64,000 bases of DNA, taken from assembly GCA_938005745.1 (NCBI GenBank), contig CALLMM010000016.1, positions 35,223 to 99,222 of the forward strand. Reading direction: 5' to 3'. This document shows, in pieces, positions 15,595 through 24,906 of the stretch. The translations under genes were made by a program, and so were the position numbers. The notes under the pieces were generated by a model. It was not told the origin of the DNA. It saw only the letters and a program-made list of their open reading frames with translations, and searched no databases. How positions within the stretch are numbered: the stretch's first letter is position 1; each line of letters starts with the position of its first letter. The DNA is from an uncultured Chthonomonadales bacterium (GTDB taxonomy: Bacteria; Armatimonadota; Chthonomonadetes; Chthonomonadales; CAJBBX01).

Positions 15595-16770
15595 ATGGGT
15601 TCTCTTCCGTTGTTTCCCGTGACGGTGGTCGGCAGTCTGCCGCGCTCCAAGCCGATGCAGGACGCGCTGCGTAAGCGGCAGTCGGGGCGGATGACGGAGG
15701 CGGAGTTTCAGGCGGTCGCCGATGTGGCGGTGCGCGAGTGCCTGAACATGCAGATCGCCGCCGGGGTGGACATCGTCAGCGACGGCGAACAGCGGCGCGA
15801 TAACTTCTACTCATTCGTCGCGGAGAAGGTGGAGGGCGTCCGCCTGATGAGCCTGGCGGACATGCTCGAGTATGTGGAGGACAAAGCCGCCTTTGAGAGG
15901 CTGCTCAATGCGCTGGACGTGCCCGCCTTCGCCATCAAAAACCCGGTGGTCGTCGGGAAGCTGCGGCGAGCCAGACCGCTGGCGCTGGATGACTTCCGGT
16001 TTCTGAAGAACCTGACCGACCGGGCGATCAAGGTTGCGCTGCCGGGTCCCTATCTGCTGACCCGCTCCATGTGGGTCAAGAGCCTGTCGGCAGACCTCTA
16101 TCCGACCAAAGAGGCGCTGGGCGAAGATGTAACCCGCATCCTGCGCGAGGAGTTGATCGCCCTGCGGGACGCGGGCTGCGACATCGTGCAGTTTGACGAG
16201 CCGGTGCTGACTGAGGTCGCCTTTGCCGGACCGCACGCGACCCACACCTTTATGTGCGCCGCGCTCTCCGAAAAGAGCAGCCCAGAGGCGGAACTGAGCT
16301 TTGCGGTGGACCTGCTGAACCGGGTGGTCGAGGGCGTCGAGGGCGTCAAGACCGCGCTGCATGTCTGTCGGGGCAACTGGAGCCGCAACGAGAGCGTGCT
16401 GCTGCAGGGAGCCTACGACCCGCTGATCCCCTACTTCTGTCGGATGAAGGTGCGGCAGTTTGTGCTGGAGTATGCGACGGAGCGGGCGGGGAGCGTGGAG
16501 GCGCTGGCGGCGCTGCCGGAGGATCGGGAGATCGGACTGGGCGTCTGCAACCCGCGCACGTCAGAGATCGAAACGGCGGAGTTTATCGCCGCAAAGGCGC
16601 GGTCGCTGCTGAAGTTTCGTCCGGCGGAGACCCTCTACCTGAACCCCGACTGCGGCTTCGGCACGTTTGCCGACCGACCGGTCAATACGCTGGAGACGGC
16701 GGCGATGAAGCTGCGCGCCCTGCATGACGCCGCGCAGGTCCTGCGGGCGGAGCATGGGCGCGGGGCGTGA
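15595..16770 (+). CDS. Cobalamin-independent methionine synthase II (MetE C-terminal type)
   Basis: A 391-residue single TIM-barrel of the short MetE/epoxyalkane:CoM transferase family. It opens FPVTVVGSLPRSKPMQ and has the substrate stretch GVDIVSDGEQRRDNFYSF. Zinc ligands expected for thiol activation are visible: H and C in ALHVCRGNW, E in VLEYATE and C in LNPDCGFGTF. Length fits the short form without the MetE N-terminal duplicate. It likely moves a methyl or other group to or from a thiol; methionine synthesis cannot be assured without the long form. Its neighbours are the TusA-OsmC fusion upstream and a small membrane protein downstream. Confidence 0.82.
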   Translation: MGSLPLFPVTVVGSLPRSKPMQDALRKRQSGRMTEAEFQAVADVAVRECLNMQIAAGVDIVSDGEQRRDNFYSFVAEKVEGVRLMSLADMLEYVEDKAAFERLLNALDVPAFAIKNPVVVGKLRRARPLALDDFRFLKNLTDRAIKVALPGPYLLTRSMWVKSLSADLYPTKEALGEDVTRILREELIALRDAGCDIVQFDEPVLTEVAFAGPHATHTFMCAALSEKSSPEAELSFAVDLLNRVVEGVEGVKTALHVCRGNWSRNESVLLQGAYDPLIPYFCRMKVRQFVLEYATERAGSVEALAALPEDREIGLGVCNPRTSEIETAEFIAAKARSLLKFRPAETLYLNPDCGFGTFADRPVNTLETAAMKLRALHDAAQVLRAEHGRGA

Positions 16771-16777
16771 GACGGCG

Positions 16778-17137
16778 ATGAACGAGATGCGTGAGATCGT
16801 GACCGTCGGACAGGTGAACAGCCTGTTTCTGGCGCTGATCGTGATCGGTCCGGCAGCGGGCGCGCTGATCGGCGGAGCGATGGGCAGACGGCGGGGAGGG
16901 CTGACACGCGGCGCGCTTACGGGCGCTCTGATCGGTCTGCTCCTTGCGCTGCTGAATTTGGGTCTTTGGAGGGTCTACAACGCGATTACGGATCGTCTGG
17001 GGCTGGACAGCGTGCGCAATCTGGTGGTCAATCTGGCTCTGTTTATCGCGCTGGGAGCGGGAGCGGGACTGATCGCGGGGTATCTGTCGCGCCGCCGCGC
17101 CGCCGCGCCGGAAGAGACGCCGCCCGATGCCGGATAG
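16778..17137 (+). CDS. Small glycine-rich membrane protein
   Basis: 119 residues with three predicted membrane helices: SLFLALIVIGPAAGALIGGA, a GALIGLLLALLNLGLWRVY stretch and LVVNLALFIALGAGAGLIAG. Gly-Ala-rich helix packing motifs and short basic loops (GRRRGG, SRRRAAA) are evident. I do not recognise a family. It starts seven bases after the MetE-like stop and its end overlaps the start of the HAD gene by 11 bp, so it sits in a tight operon. Confidence 0.65.
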   Translation: MNEMREIVTVGQVNSLFLALIVIGPAAGALIGGAMGRRRGGLTRGALTGALIGLLLALLNLGLWRVYNAITDRLGLDSVRNLVVNLALFIALGAGAGLIAGYLSRRRAAAPEETPPDAG

Positions 17138-17822
17138 ACAGCCCCTGCGCGTCCTGCTGCTCGATCTGGACGGGACGGTCGCCGATTCGCATCATCTGAT
17201 CTATCGCTCTTTGGACCACGCCTTTCAGATGCACCTGGGATGCGCCTATCCTGTGTCGTTATGGGAGCGTTCGGTGGGAGAGCCGCTTCACAGGCTGTTT
17301 GCGGCAGGGTGCGCCGCACAGTCGCTTCCGCCGCCGACCGAGCCGCAGATGGAGCGACTGATCGAGAGCTACCGGTCGCATCTGATGGCGATAGATCGGA
17401 GCGTGCAGCCCTTCCCAGGCATCCCGGAGTCTCTGGAGACCCTGCGCCGTCGGGGTGTCCGGCTGGGGATCGTTACGACCAAGCACTCCGCCGCCGCCCA
17501 CCGCTCACTGCGCTATATGGGGCTTGCCGCTCTGTTTGAGACGGTGGTTGCCAGCGATCAGTGTGCGCGGCTCAAGCCACATCCGGAGCCGTTCCTGCGG
17601 GCATTGAGGGCGATGGAGGCGCAGGCGGAGGAGGCGGCGGGAGTGGGAGACAGCCCGCACGATATTGAGGCGGCGCGCGCGGCGGGGATGCGGTCTGTCG
17701 CGGCGATGTGGGGCGTGAAGCATCGCGACCCGCTGCTGCAGAGGCAGCCCGATGCGCTGCTGGAGCTTCCCGCCCATCTCCTCCATCTATTCGAGGACGC
17801 CGCAGCAGGAGAGCCGCGTTGA
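17127..17822 (+). CDS. HAD-superfamily hydrolase, phosphoglycolate phosphatase/PpaX-like
   Basis: A 231-residue HAD phosphatase. Motif I is LLLDLDGTVADS, with nucleophile D13 and acid/base D15. A helical cap (about 20-90) follows, then motif II GIVTTKH, motif III Lys in RLKPHPEPF, and motif IV GVGDSPHDIEAARAAGM with the metal-binding Asp. This is the pattern of Gph and PpaX enzymes acting on phosphoglycolate or pyrophosphate. The start overlaps the upstream membrane protein gene. The exact substrate is not decided by sequence. Confidence 0.85.
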   Translation: MPDRQPLRVLLLDLDGTVADSHHLIYRSLDHAFQMHLGCAYPVSLWERSVGEPLHRLFAAGCAAQSLPPPTEPQMERLIESYRSHLMAIDRSVQPFPGIPESLETLRRRGVRLGIVTTKHSAAAHRSLRYMGLAALFETVVASDQCARLKPHPEPFLRALRAMEAQAEEAAGVGDSPHDIEAARAAGMRSVAAMWGVKHRDPLLQRQPDALLELPAHLLHLFEDAAAGEPR

Positions 17823-17938
17823 CGGCGCCCGAAGACCCTCTCGGTCTCCGTGACGCGGACTGCTGCTGGGTGCCGTTTGAACTGGCGGCGCTGGCGGGCT
17901 GTCGGGAGAGAGAGGGCGCGCCGGCGCGCCTTCCGTAG
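17819..17938 (+). CDS. Possible 39-residue small protein between HAD and ilvC
   Basis: A TTG-started reading frame overlapping the HAD stop as TTGA. It encodes TAPEDPLGLRDADCCWVPFE and then LAALAGCREREG, with three Cys in 39 residues. The gap before ilvC would otherwise be 152 bp without a gene. Tight overlap and a Cys/Trp-bearing, non-repetitive composition are the only support. No ribosome site or homologue is known to me, so it may be chance. Confidence 0.25.
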   Translation: MTAPEDPLGLRDADCCWVPFELAALAGCREREGAPARLP

Positions 17939-17968
17939 GTTCAGGAATACACCATCAAGGAGAGATAG

Positions 17969-19045
<1,077 letters not shown>

Positions 19046-19077
19046 CGGGGGCGGCAGGTCGTCGGAGACAGAGGATC

Positions 19078-20391
19078 ATGAACAATAGGACCGCCTCCAG
19101 CCAGAGGCGACTGGAGCCCAGACAGTGGCGTCTGGAGACGATGGCGCTGCACGGTTTTCCCTCCGAGGAGAGGCATGTCGGTCCGCACTCCGTTCCGATT
19201 GTGCAGTCCGCCGCCTTTCAGTTCGCTTCGGCGGAGGAAGCCGCGGCGCGGTTTGCGCTGGACGACTTCGGACCGATCTATACACGGGTCGGCAACCCGA
19301 CGGTCGAGGCGTTCGAGGAGCGGATGGCGGCGATGGAGGGCGGCATCGGGGCGATGGCGACCGCCAGCGGGCAGGCGGCGGCGTTCTATGCGATTGCGAC
19401 CATCACGCATCAGGGGCAGAATATCGTCTCCTCGACCTCGCTCTATGGGGGGATCTACTCGCTGCTGCGCAACATTCTGCCCGGTTTCGGCATCGAGACC
19501 CGCTTTGTGCCGGTCGCCGATCTGGACGCCTGGGAGCGCGCCATAGATGGGCGGACGACCTGCCTCTACGCGGAGATGGTCGGTAATCCGCTGCTGGATA
19601 CGCCCGATCTGGAGCGGCTGGCGGGGCTGGCGCGCCGGCATCGGATCCCGCTCATCATAGACAACACCGTGCCGACCGCCTGCCTCTGCCGACCGTTTGC
19701 GTATGGCGCGGATGTGGCGGTCTACAGCGCGACCAAGTATATCGGCGGACACGGCACCACAATCGGGGGCGCGGTCGTGGACAGCGGGCGGTATGACTGG
19801 ACGAACGGACGCTTTCCGCAGTTTTCGGAGCCGGACCCGATCTATCACGGCATCCGGCTCGGCGAGAAGTTCGGGCGGATGGCGTATCTGGTGCGTATGC
19901 GCGGTCACTATCTGCGCGATATCGGCGCCTGCATCGGTCCGCACGACGCCTGGAACCTGATACAGGGGATCGAAACGCTGCCGGTGCGGATGGAGCGGCA
20001 CTGCGACAACGCCGAAGGGCTGGCGCAGTGGCTGTCCGACCATCCGAAGGTGGAGCGCGTTCTCTATCCGGGGCGGGAGGGGCATCCGACGGCGGAGTAC
20101 GCGCGACGCTATCTGAAGCGGGGCAGCGGTATGCTCGGACTCTACGTGAAAGGCGGGTTCGCGGCGGCGCGGCGCATGGTGGAGACGACCCGGCTCTTCG
20201 CCCATGCGCCGAACCTGGGAGACTGCAAGTCGCTGATCATCCATCCGGCTTCGACGACCCATTCGCAGGTGGCGCCGGAGGTGCGCCGCGCCATCGGCAT
20301 CGAGGACAACTTCCTGCGCCTGTCGGTGGGGCTGGAGCATATCGAAGACCTGAAGGACGACCTGGATCGCGCGCTGGACGGCGCGCAGTAG
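19078..20391 (+). CDS. O-acetylhomoserine sulfhydrylase-like PLP enzyme (Cys/Met metabolism family)
   Basis: A 437-residue PLP enzyme of the cystathionine gamma-synthase family. Features: SVPIVQSAAFQFASAEEAA and YTRVGNPTVEAFEERMAAME near the N-terminus; SATKYIGGHGTTIGG with the Schiff-base Lys (about residue 219); and C-terminal PASTTHSQV and LRLSVGLEHIEDLKDDL. The long SATKYIGGHGT and IGACIGPHDAWNLIQGIETL match MetY (O-acetylhomoserine aminocarboxypropyltransferase) better than MetB. It probably forms homocysteine from O-acetylhomoserine and sulfide. It follows ilvC by 32 bp. Confidence 0.85.
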   Translation: MNNRTASSQRRLEPRQWRLETMALHGFPSEERHVGPHSVPIVQSAAFQFASAEEAAARFALDDFGPIYTRVGNPTVEAFEERMAAMEGGIGAMATASGQAAAFYAIATITHQGQNIVSSTSLYGGIYSLLRNILPGFGIETRFVPVADLDAWERAIDGRTTCLYAEMVGNPLLDTPDLERLAGLARRHRIPLIIDNTVPTACLCRPFAYGADVAVYSATKYIGGHGTTIGGAVVDSGRYDWTNGRFPQFSEPDPIYHGIRLGEKFGRMAYLVRMRGHYLRDIGACIGPHDAWNLIQGIETLPVRMERHCDNAEGLAQWLSDHPKVERVLYPGREGHPTAEYARRYLKRGSGMLGLYVKGGFAAARRMVETTRLFAHAPNLGDCKSLIIHPASTTHSQVAPEVRRAIGIEDNFLRLSVGLEHIEDLKDDLDRALDGAQ

Positions 20392-20409
20392 GAAGAAGGA
20401 GGAGCAGGC

Positions 20410-21165
20410 ATGAACCGTATGTTCCGGGCGGTAAGAGCGCTTCCGCTCATGCTGATGGTGGCTGCGCTGGCGGTCGGCGGATCCGCCTGGACGCAACGGC
20501 AGTCGAAACCGAAGCCGCCGGAGAGACCGCGCTACGAATATCGCAAGGATCACGACCCCGACGGCATCGGCAAGTTCTATATGGGGCGCGAGATCGCGCA
20601 GGTGATGGGGCATCAGGCGGCGGACTGGCTGGATCGTCCCGAGCGGGAGGCGGAGGAGGCTCCCTCCATGCTGCTGCGCGCCCTCAAGATCAAGCCGGGA
20701 ATGTCGCTGGTGGATCTGGGAGCGGGAAGCGGCTACCTCACCTTCCCGATGGCGCGCCTGACCGGACCGACCGGAAAGGTCTACGCGGTGGACATTCAGC
20801 CGGAGATGCTGCAGATCATCCGCAGAAAGATGAAGGAGCAGGGCGTCTCCAATATCATCCCGGTGCTGGGAACCGTGACCGACCCCAAGCTGCCCCCTAG
20901 CTCCGCCGATCTGATTTTGCTGGTGGATGTCTATCATGAGTTCGATCATCCCTGGGAGATGACCCGCGCGATGGTGCGCGCCCTGAAGCCGGGCGGACGG
21001 CTGGTGCTGGTGGAGTACCGCAAGGAGGACCCGGACGTTCCCATCAAAGAGCTTCATAAGATGTCGGAGAAGCAGGTGAAGCGCGAGATGTCGGTACATC
21101 CGATCCGATGGGTGGAGACGATCGGCATCCTGCCCCGGCAGCATATCATCGTTTTTCAGAAGTAG
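20410..21165 (+). CDS. Exported class I SAM-dependent methyltransferase-like protein
   Basis: A 251-residue protein with an N-terminal signal-like segment ([20 protein letters not shown], about 8-27) and then a Rossmann methyltransferase domain. Motif I is [17 protein letters not shown], the acidic strand-2 end is [10 protein letters not shown], and [17 protein letters not shown] with [12 protein letters not shown] follow. A leading block [20 protein letters not shown] is typical of a group seen in Planctomycetes-like bacteria. A SAM-dependent enzyme outside the cytoplasm is odd, since SAM is cytoplasmic; the segment may instead be a membrane anchor facing inward. AAGGAGGAGC precedes the ATG. 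The substrate is unknown. Confidence 0.78.
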   Translation: MNRMFRAVRALPLMLMVAALAVGGSAWTQRQSKPKPPERPRYEYRKDHDPDGIGKFYMGREIAQVMGHQAADWLDRPEREAEEAPSMLLRALKIKPGMSLVDLGAGSGYLTFPMARLTGPTGKVYAVDIQPEMLQIIRRKMKEQGVSNIIPVLGTVTDPKLPPSSADLILLVDVYHEFDHPWEMTRAMVRALKPGGRLVLVEYRKEDPDVPIKELHKMSEKQVKREMSVHPIRWVETIGILPRQHIIVFQK

Positions 21166-21217
21166 AGGCATTTTACAGACAGACTGCGGGAAGCAGTTGA
21201 CAGGCGGTGAATCAACC

Positions 21218-22765
21218 ATGGCTACACGAATCTATATTTTCGATACGACCCTGCGCGACGGCGAACAGTCGCCGGGCGCGTCGCTGAATGTGCTGGAGAA
21301 GGTGGAGATCGCGCGGCAGCTGGAGCGGCTGGGCGTGGATGTGATCGAAGCCGGGTTCCCGATCTCCTCGCCGGGCGACTTTCAGGCGGTGCAGGAGGTC
21401 TGCAAGGCGGTCCGGGATGCGACCGTCTGCGGGCTGACCCGCGCGGTGATCAAGGATGTGGATGTCGCGGCGGAGGCGTTGAAGGGAGCCGTGCGCCCGC
21501 GCATCCATACCGGGCTGGGGGTCTCCGACAACCACCTGCAGTACAAGCTGAAGATGACCCGCGAACAGGCGCTGGAGCGGGGCGTCGCGGCGGTCCGGCA
21601 TGCCCGCCGGTATGTGGAGGATGTGGAGTACTTCCTGGAGGACTCCGGGCGCGCCGATCCCGACTATCTGTGCCGGGTGGTGGAGGAGGTGATCAAGGCG
21701 GGCGCGACGGTCATCAACATTCCCGACACCACCGGCTTTATGACGCCGGAGGAGTACGGACGCCTGATCGCGACGGTGGTCAACCGCGTTCCCAATATAG
21801 ATAGAGCCATCGTCAGCGTGCACTGCCATAACGATCTGGGCATGGCGGTCGCCAACTCGCTGGCAGGCGTGATGAACGGAGCGCGGCAGGTCGAGTGCAC
21901 GATCAACGGGATCGGAGAGCGCGCCGGAAATACCAGTCTGGAAGAGGTGGTGATGGCGATGAAGGTGCGCAACGACTTCTTCCAGACCGAGACGCGGATC
22001 GTCACGCAGGAGATCTACAAGACCAGCCGTCTGGTCTCGAACTTGACCGGCATTCTGGTGCAGCCGAATAAAGCCGTGGTCGGAGCCAACGCCTTCGCCC
22101 ACTCCTCCGGCATTCATCAGGATGGAGTACTCAAAGAGCGGACCACGTATGAGATTATAGATCCGCGCGAGGTCGGCATACCGGAGTCGAAAATCCTGCT
22201 GACGGCGCGTTCCGGGCGGCATGCGCTTCAGCATCGCCTGAGCGAACTGGGCTTCCATCTGAATGAGAACCAGCTGGACAAGGTCTATGAGCGGTTCCTG
22301 AAGGTCGCCGACCAGAAGAAGATGGTCTACGACGAGGATCTGGAGGCGATTGTCGCCGACGAGACCTCTGCCGTCCATATCACCTATGAACTGCTGCAGG
22401 TGCAGGTCTCCTGCGGCGATCACAGCATTCCGACCGCCACCGTCCAGCTGCGCGGACCGGCGGGAGAAATCGTCACCGACTCGGATCACGGTACCGGTCC
22501 GGTAGACGCCATCTATCGGGCGATCAACCGGATCGTGCAGCAGCCCAACGATCTGATCGAGTTCTCGATCCAGGCGGTGACGGAAGGGATAGACGCTCTG
22601 GCGGAGGTTACCATCCGGATCCGACAGGGCAACGACATCTATACCGGGCGCGCCTCGCACTCCGATATCTGCGTCGCCAGCGCCAAAGCCTACATGCACG
22701 CGCTCAATCGCCTTCTCGACCGAGTCACCCCCGCCTCGCAGCAGAAGACCCTGGAGCATGTCTGA
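21218..22765 (+). CDS. leuA: 2-isopropylmalate synthase
   Basis: A 515-residue enzyme condensing acetyl-CoA with 2-oxoisovalerate, the first committed step to leucine. I use the ATG of [20 protein letters not shown] rather than the TTG of the track. The catalytic TIM-barrel has DTTLRDGEQ with metal/substrate residues and [17 protein letters not shown] with the HxH metal ligands. The C-terminal LeuA dimer/regulatory domain (about 385-500) allows leucine feedback. It ends at a 13-bp hairpin. It is the last biosynthetic gene of the plus-strand run that begins with ilvB. Confidence 0.96.
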   Translation: MATRIYIFDTTLRDGEQSPGASLNVLEKVEIARQLERLGVDVIEAGFPISSPGDFQAVQEVCKAVRDATVCGLTRAVIKDVDVAAEALKGAVRPRIHTGLGVSDNHLQYKLKMTREQALERGVAAVRHARRYVEDVEYFLEDSGRADPDYLCRVVEEVIKAGATVINIPDTTGFMTPEEYGRLIATVVNRVPNIDRAIVSVHCHNDLGMAVANSLAGVMNGARQVECTINGIGERAGNTSLEEVVMAMKVRNDFFQTETRIVTQEIYKTSRLVSNLTGILVQPNKAVVGANAFAHSSGIHQDGVLKERTTYEIIDPREVGIPESKILLTARSGRHALQHRLSELGFHLNENQLDKVYERFLKVADQKKMVYDEDLEAIVADETSAVHITYELLQVQVSCGDHSIPTATVQLRGPAGEIVTDSDHGTGPVDAIYRAINRIVQQPNDLIEFSIQAVTEGIDALAEVTIRIRQGNDIYTGRASHSDICVASAKAYMHALNRLLDRVTPASQQKTLEHV

Positions 22766-22773
22766 TCTGCGTC

Positions 22774-22803
22774 GCAGAGGAGAGAGCCTCCTCTCTCCTC
22801 TGC
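22774..22803 (+). terminator. Hairpin after leuA, no U-tract
   Basis: A perfect 13-bp stem GCAGAGGAGAGAG / CTCTCTCCTCTGC with loop CCTC, eight bases after the leuA stop. No T-run follows, so it may stall or protect the transcript end without being a classic terminator. Confidence 0.5.
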
Positions 22804-22830
22804 GCGCTCTGCAAGCGGAAGTCAGGTCGA

Positions 22831-23247
22831 ATGCACTGTTTTTGTTGTGAGAAGGACCCTCATCTGCGTGAGGGCGCGCCCTCCGTTCTGCTGGAGAATG
22901 AGAGGGACATACTCCATCACCATCGTCTTGTCTGCAGCGTCTGCGCGATCGAGTACCGAACGCGCGGTTACCGGCTGCGCTCCGTCGGCGGGAAAGCCTA
23001 CCTGATCGCTCCTGAACGGGGAGAGGCGCTTCTCTCGATCCTGAGCCAGCAGGCGGGGATCCGGCAGGCGCGTATCTTCATGGCGGTCTTCGCCTTTCAC
23101 GTCTTTGCGTTTCTGCTGGCGCTGATCATCGCCACGTTCGTTCTCCTGCGTCCCGGTCCGCCCGCGCCCAAAAATCGCTGGCGCGCTACCGGCAGCCTCC
23201 TCGCTCCCGTCTCCGAGATCGCCGCTTCCCGTCAGCGGGAGGTCTGA
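22831..23247 (+). CDS. Cys-rich zinc-ribbon-like single-pass membrane protein
   Basis: A 138-residue hypothetical protein. The N-terminus has MHCFCCEKDP and, about 30 residues later, RLVCSVCAIEY; together they look like a zinc-binding knuckle pair. One strong membrane helix follows (FAFHVFAFLLALIIATFVLL, about 88-107), then a Pro-rich tail. I do not recognise the family. It stands alone between the leuA hairpin and a broken gene. The paired CxxC-like motifs make it more credible than a chance ORF, though an antisense ORF of similar length exists. Confidence 0.6.
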   Translation: MHCFCCEKDPHLREGAPSVLLENERDILHHHRLVCSVCAIEYRTRGYRLRSVGGKAYLIAPERGEALLSILSQQAGIRQARIFMAVFAFHVFAFLLALIIATFVLLRPGPPAPKNRWRATGSLLAPVSEIAASRQREV

Positions 23248-23483
23248 ATCCGCCCGCGCGGGGCTGTTCCCTCCCTCTGTGTCTCTCCTTGAAATCACAT
23301 GGGTAGGAGGGCATAGACCAGAGGCGTTGAGACCATAACAACCCTGTCGGTCACGGAAGATGCACAGAAGAACCCAGTTTTTCGCTGCTACTTTACCGCT
23401 AGACCCGTGACCGCTTTGAGACGATCGCCTATCTGTCCAACGATAGTGATTCAGCCACTATTCAGTCACAGGAGGAAAAAGAG

Positions 23484-24770
23484 ATGCGTGTCAAACAGAT
23501 AACCCTGCTGTTCGGCGCAGCCCTTCTTCTGATGGCGGTTAGTGCGCCAGCGCAGGAGACGCAGGCGGGCAGTGTGCGTTTTCGGATCCCGAAAGGGTGG
23601 AAGCGTGTAGATCAGGCGCAGACGATAGTTCTATTACCGCCAGAAGCGACGGGCGAAAAGAATCTGGGGATAGCTATTCTCCCCGGAAGGGAGATCGAAG
23701 GCGATCTGCGGGGGGGGCGTTTGAAGCCCTGATTACGGGAGGCGTCGGTAAGGGCGAGAAGCTGGTACAGTCCAGCGAAACCCGGCAGGAGCGTTCTAAC
23801 AAAGGCTTTGACTACCTGCTGAAAATCGTGACGGTGGAGGATACGGAGAGCGGAAGATGCACCGTACGTCTCTATGCCGCAGCGAAGGTCGGCAGCCGCA
23901 TGGAGACGGTCATCGTCGCGTTCAATGATCGAGAACTGTATGAAAGATATCAGGCAGATGTGGAGGCGTTTTTCAACAGCTGGTCGTTTGTTCGGAGCGA
24001 AAAGAGTGAGCCGGAGGCTGCCCCTCGATCAAGAACAGAGCCGGCGCCCGTCCGCCGCCCCCGAAAGTCGGGACGAGACGTAGCCCCCTTTCAAATAGGC
24101 GAGTTGTACGTCGCCAATATTCTGGTGAACCGCCCGAAGACCTATGGCTTGGGCTATGAATACGTATCCTGGAACGAGTTCTGGTTGATACTGCCGGGGG
24201 GAAGGGTCTATTTCGGAATGCCTCCGGGGGATCCGGGCGATCTGGAATGGGATGCCGTTCGTCGCGAGCATCCCGAAAAGATCGCAGCCTGTTCGGTGAC
24301 GGGGGCAGTACAGGTTCACCTGGCGGAAAAGACCGATAACGCTGCCCCGTGGACTCAGCCGGATAGATCTGGGGCGCACCTTTGCCAATCAGGTCGGGAC
24401 TACCGTCTTCGAGCGAGTGGTCCCCGCATCGAACCGGAGACTATCCGGCATCTATGCACGGCGCAGCTTCGCAGACACCTCGAGCGCGTTGCAGAGCGGC
24501 GGAGTGAGCGGCGAGACGAAGTTCGGCTTTAATGAGAAGGGACAGTTCGTCGTCACCAACTTCGTCGCCTACAGCGCAGCCTCAAAACTGGACCCGGTTC
24601 CTGGAGCCTCATCCGCTTTTCCAACCGGTCCTATCAGCGTGTTGACCTGGGAGAGCAATGCCCGGTACGGAATCGATCGCATTGTTGGGAACACGCTGGA
24701 GTTAACCTACTCTGATGGAACGCGGGAGCGTCTCTTCTTCTTTCGCTATCCGGATAGGAGGAGACGGTGA
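23484..24770 (+). pseudogene. Secreted protein gene broken by two frameshifts
   Basis: Three overlapping ORFs read as one protein of about 430 residues. Frame 1 starts with a signal peptide (TLLFGAALLLMAVSAPAQ) and reaches GREIEGDLRGG at a run of eight G (23710-23717). One more G would continue as AFEALITGGVGKGEKLVQSS in the next frame. That frame runs through YVSWNEFWLILPGGRVYFG to HLAEKTDN and then fails near GCTGCCCCGTGG (24341-24352). One C fewer would give DNAARGLSRIDLGRTFANQV and on to the end YSDGTRERLFFFRYPDRRRR. The middle and end resemble exported proteins with a 'display value, then response curve' beta layout, but I have no family name. Either the gene is decayed or both homopolymers are sequencing errors. 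Confidence 0.75.
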
Positions 24771-24861
24771 TCTGCATTGATGGGGCAAACTATCTGCGTC
24801 GGAAGCCGTAGCGGTCCCCGCCGTATGGAGAGGGGGCGCCCCTCAACGCACGCAGCAGAGC

Positions 24862-24898
24862 AGACGCCCCGGCACAGCAGGAGCCGGGGCGTCTTTTC
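24862..24898 (+). terminator. Rho-independent terminator after the broken gene
   Basis: A 12-bp stem AGACGCCCCGGC / GCCGGGGCGTCT followed by TTTC. It separates the plus-strand broken gene from convergent cimA, whose stop codon is a few bases away. Confidence 0.8.
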
Positions 24899-24906
24899 TG
24901 TTCGGG

